Origin: Bacillota bacterium | Lineage (GTDB): Bacteria; Bacillota; Clostridia; Acetivibrionales; DSM-1351 | DNA length: 54,662 bases | Direction of reading: 5' to 3' | Assembly (NCBI GenBank): GCA_023391425.1 | Contig: JAEWAX010000006.1 | Location: forward strand, 1-54,662 | In this document: positions 51,930 through 54,662 of the stretch, one piece after another | Layout: every line of letters starts with the position of its first letter | Numbering within the stretch: the stretch's first letter is position 1 | Notes under the pieces: generated by a model | The model's input: only the letters and a program-made list of their open reading frames with translations | Told to the model about the DNA's origin: nothing | The model's database searches: none | Program-made: the position numbers and the translations under genes

Positions 51930-52937
51930 CTAATATATTTTATCAATTGTAGAATTAAGGAAACTGTTCCAAAAACATGCTTCATCCTGGAGGTTTTTAT
52001 TACAGATTTCAATTAGAGGCACGCTAATTTGTGATAGTGTGTTTTTATATTTAGATTTAATTAAAATATTTTTTGCCTTGTTCCAATTATTAATTATATT
52101 AGTAATACTAGAATAAAGGAATTCATAATAATCACTTTTTATTATATTTTCTTTATATAACTCCATTATTAAAAGCTTATTCCCTATATGTCTATTATAA
52201 ATAATGTTTAATTCGGCAATTCCAGAATCAGACATTACATCCAAATTGGAATCGTCAATAAATTCCCAAAATCCGCTTTGATTGATTTTCTCTATATCTT
52301 CTAGTATGATTTTTGCATTAGCAATAATTTGGTCTAAATTAATTTTGTAAGGCTCAATACATTCTGAAATATTAATAATTTTACATGGCGATTCTATATC
52401 CGGTCTAGTATGATACCCCCCATATTCAACAAAATAACCTGTTCCTTTAAAGCTATTAATTAGTCTCTCTTCTGGTATCTCTCTAATATCAATACTACCT
52501 TTTGCATCATCATCAATGGCATAAAATACTTTTTTATTGTCATCAAATCCAATAATAAGCGAAAAATGATTCCAATGGTGTTTTTGCCACGCTATATTAT
52601 CTGGAATCCAATTAAATAGATCGATATATAAAAATATAGGTTTTCCTAAAATAATTAGTTCCTTAAGTTCTCCTGCGATATTGTTCATGTCTTTAAAAAA
52701 ATAATTTTCATCTATTATATAATTTTTATTTGTTAAATCCTCATATGAATTATCAAAATTAACACTAATAAACTTTAAAGGATTATAACTGAAACTATAA
52801 ACAGAATATCTGTAAGAATTTACAAAAGCAGCAACTTCATAACTTTTATTCGCAAAAGTCAATAGAGAAGAAAAATTATTAAGACTACAGTTCATGTAAA
52901 ATTCTTTGTATGGCTTAATCTGGAGTATTTTTCTCAT
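51930..52937 (-). CDS. BtrH-like papain-fold protein (butirosin BtrH N-terminal domain type)
   Basis: A 335-residue protein. The N-terminal YMNCSLNNFSSLL with Cys17 and the later AWQKHHWNHFSLIIGFDDN with FYAIDDDAKG (His and Asp candidates near 121-143) match the BtrH_N/peptidase-like fold. In butirosin synthesis BtrH transfers an acyl group, and related proteins lie in peptide and polyketide clusters. The C-terminal half is helical and unrecognised. The start is ATG 52937 after AAAGGGG; the frame opens at 52973. No biosynthetic genes are near, so the role is open. Confidence 0.65.
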   Translation of the reverse strand: MRKILQIKPYKEFYMNCSLNNFSSLLTFANKSYEVAAFVNSYRYSVYSFSYNPLKFISVNFDNSYEDLTNKNYIIDENYFFKDMNNIAGELKELIILGKPIFLYIDLFNWIPDNIAWQKHHWNHFSLIIGFDDNKKVFYAIDDDAKGSIDIREIPEERLINSFKGTGYFVEYGGYHTRPDIESPCKIINISECIEPYKINLDQIIANAKIILEDIEKINQSGFWEFIDDSNLDVMSDSGIAELNIIYNRHIGNKLLIMELYKENIIKSDYYEFLYSSITNIINNWNKAKNILIKSKYKNTLSQISVPLIEICNKNLQDEACFWNSFLNSTIDKIY

Positions 52938-53588
52938 TTTAACGCCCCTTTCTATACTATGAAAACAATGCATCTTGTATATTTTAGCTCATTTAACACT
53001 TTTATACTATATTTGGTAATATATCCTTATAGTTTATCAAAAAGATATTACATATTGCAACATTTTAGGGAATGATTTTCACGGCTAACAAAAATCCGCA
53101 GCAAAAGTTATCTCTAAAAATGAGTCTGTAAATAAAATAATCCTGTGATAGAGTTAGATTCATTAATAGACTGTAGAGAAATCCACTACAGACAAGTACT
53201 CCTTAGCTTCATATTCTACAAATTGCACAAAAAAGAGATTTGCACATTAGGAATAAATCCCCACAATTATTAAAGTGTGTTAGACCGAATGTAAAATCCA
53301 TGTTATGTTGCGATACAACATAGTACATAATAATACTTGACAATTGAAATTTAAACGTATAATATAGTAATGAAAACTAGATAATATGCTTTGGGAAACT
53401 GCTTAAAGTAGAAACGTAAATGAGACAAGATGAGCTGAAAAACTAATATTATAACGAAAGATGGCAATAATGATATATAGAGAACTCTGTTATAATAATA
53501 ATCCGCGTTAAAAGTTATTAGTATTCATCGACTATTTAAACTGTTACTACTGTAATAATAAAGAATTTTGGGGAAGGTGATAGCTGTG
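52938..53588. other. Divergent intergenic region with a plus-strand promoter
   Basis: A 651-base gap between the BtrH-like gene and the SGNH gene. TTGACA at 53337-53342 and TATAAT at 53358-53363 lie 15 bases apart, a little short, and would give a leader of about 215 bases. TATGTTG/CAACATA around 53304-53322 is a small inverted repeat just before this -35. CTGTAG/CTACAG near 53170-53191 is another. No gene is seen. Confidence 0.45.
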
Positions 53589-54278
53589 ATGGAACTGGTT
53601 AATAAGAATATAACAATATGGGGTGATTCCATTCTAAAGGGAGTTATCTTTGATGAACAAGATGGAAAATACAAAGTTATGAAAAACAATAGTATCAATA
53701 GCTTTGCTGAAATAACAGGGTGTTCTGTCAAGAATAATGCCTATTTTGGAATGACATCAACAAAGGCTGTTAATAGGATATCTGCATCAATTGATAAACA
53801 GACACTAAATAAGGATGATATCGTTATTATTGAGTTTGGTGGAAATGATTGTGACTTCAATTGGAATGAGATTGCAATTAGACCTGAGGATGCGCACCAG
53901 CCTAAAACCACTATTGAAAATTTTAAAGCCTCACTGCAAAATATGATAGATATGTTTAAGAAAAAAGGAGTGACTCCTATCTTAATGAATCTACCACCGT
54001 TAGAGCCAGAGAGATATTTTAACTGGGTCTCAAGAGGCCTAAATAAAGAAAATATACTTCATTGGCTTGGTGATGTTGCAAAAATATATCGTTGGCAGGA
54101 AGCTTATAACAGCGCTGCTGAGTGGATAGCACGCCAAAATGATTGTAGACTTCTAAATGTGAGAGAGGGCTTTTTGATTAGCAATAATTATAGCTCACAA
54201 TTCTGTGTAGATGGCATCCATCCTAACGAAAAGGGACAAATGAAAATACTAGATTCAATGTTGGCATTTTCTTTTTAA
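53589..54278 (+). CDS. SGNH/GDSL-family hydrolase
   Basis: A 229-residue esterase-like enzyme without signal peptide. Block I is ITIWGDSILKG (Ser14), block III FGGNDCDFNW (Gly-x-Asn-Asp) and block V DGIHPNEKGQ (Asp and His), all expected for an active SGNH hydrolase. The substrate may be an acylated sugar or lipid. The start is ATG 53589, with AAGGTG at 53574-53579 upstream; GTG 53586 is equally possible. It is convergent with the TPR gene, whose stop is 9 bases from its own. Confidence 0.88.
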   Translation: MELVNKNITIWGDSILKGVIFDEQDGKYKVMKNNSINSFAEITGCSVKNNAYFGMTSTKAVNRISASIDKQTLNKDDIVIIEFGGNDCDFNWNEIAIRPEDAHQPKTTIENFKASLQNMIDMFKKKGVTPILMNLPPLEPERYFNWVSRGLNKENILHWLGDVAKIYRWQEAYNSAAEWIARQNDCRLLNVREGFLISNNYSSQFCVDGIHPNEKGQMKILDSMLAFSF

Positions 54279-54286
54279 GCAAATGC

Positions 54287-54662
54287 CTACTTTTGCTCTA
54301 CTTCCTCTAGTTTACTTTCAATATCCTCTATAGTGATGGCAGAAAGATAATTTGGTTTATATTGAAGTGCATTTTTCAGCATCTCAATACACTTCTCTTT
54401 ATCACCCATTTTCTCTAACACCAGTGCATAATCATAGAAGGCTTCAGGAAACTTTGGGTTTAAATTCATGAGCTTTTTAAAAACTTCATCTGCATTTTCA
54501 AGATTTCCAAGCAGATAATAGGTTTGTCCTAAATTATCAAGTATTACTCCATTAGAATCATTATAGTTATAGGCCTCAAGGTTAAATTTTAATGCCTTTT
54601 CAAGGTCCCCCTTAAGGTTGTATAGATAGCCTAGGCTTCCATAAATAATAGTATGCTTATAG
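54287..54662 (-). CDS. Tetratricopeptide repeat protein (5' end outside the window)
   Basis: The minus-strand frame is open from the end of the window to the stop at 54287, giving the last 124 residues. Four TPR-like units are seen, e.g. IIYGSLGYLYNLKGDLEKAL, LDNLGQTYYLLGNLENADEV and FYDYALVLEKMGDKEKCIEM. TPRs are protein-interaction scaffolds; the rest of the protein is unknown. An internal ATG at 54469 is not the real start because the repeats continue upstream of it. Confidence 0.88.
   Translation of the reverse strand, partial: YKHTIIYGSLGYLYNLKGDLEKALKFNLEAYNYNDSNGVILDNLGQTYYLLGNLENADEVFKKLMNLNPKFPEAFYDYALVLEKMGDKEKCIEMLKNALQYKPNYLSAITIEDIESKLEEVEQK

Noticed and set aside
51930..52937. 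Natural-product gene cluster
   Set aside because: No synthetase, carrier protein or tailoring gene lies near the BtrH-like protein.

Overview
The window is AT-rich, densely coded Firmicutes DNA. Ribosome-binding sites are strong (GGAGG type), sigma-A promoters are clear, and a T-box leader precedes an intact trpEGDCFBA operon. With the GH1 glucosidase, a clostridial-style MATE pump, BlaI/BlaR1, a RelA-domain synthetase, a dCache chemoreceptor and a DUF1836 protein, the best inference is a Clostridia genome, perhaps close to the cellulolytic Ruminiclostridium group. No rRNA, tRNA, insertion sequence or CRISPR array was seen.

Positions 1-14,300 are an accessory-looking stretch of short transcription units. 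It holds two amidohydrolases, the second paired with a MarR regulator and good operator candidates, and three AraC regulators with C-terminal effector domains. There are also two GNAT acetyltransferases, a MATE exporter, a DUF1905-C39 peptidase-like fusion and a frameshifted merR pseudogene. An orphan pair of phage-structural-like proteins and a stub of a QueG-like protein follow. Next come a CrtI-type FAD desaturase and a homologue of Staygreen (the chlorophyll Mg-dechelatase family), which is unexpected in a non-photosynthetic background and is the most curious content here.

Positions 14,300-24,450 carry a methyltransferase, a GH1 glucosidase and a composite of intergenic hairpin repeats. 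They also carry an exported metallo-beta-lactamase-fold protein with a DUF3006 partner, a TetR-CPBP protease operon behind a perfect operator, a GNAT enzyme, a MocR regulator overlapping D-Ala-D-Ala ligase, and a VOC protein.

Positions 24,450-40,900 carry a BlaI/BlaR1-type pair with operators, a LysM-propeller protein, an alpha/beta hydrolase, a small alarmone synthetase, a chemoreceptor and a lipoprotein amidase. A eukaryotic-type hexokinase followed by a decapitated membrane-protein gene comes next. A three-gene MacAB-like export operon (permease, ATPase, lipoprotein adaptor) ends this part.

Positions 40,900-54,662 are mostly on the minus strand: a small membrane protein, a cupin and a YbaK deacylase downstream of the tryptophan operon, the trp T-box leader and promoter, and a YtaF/MntP-like membrane protein. 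An unrecognised protein with a flagellin-like tail, a DUF1836 regulator and an orphan BtrH-like protein follow. An SGNH hydrolase (plus strand) and a TPR protein running off the end close the window. A hairpin repeat family recurs between genes at about 15.1, 16.7, 41.3, 49.6 and 51.9 kb.
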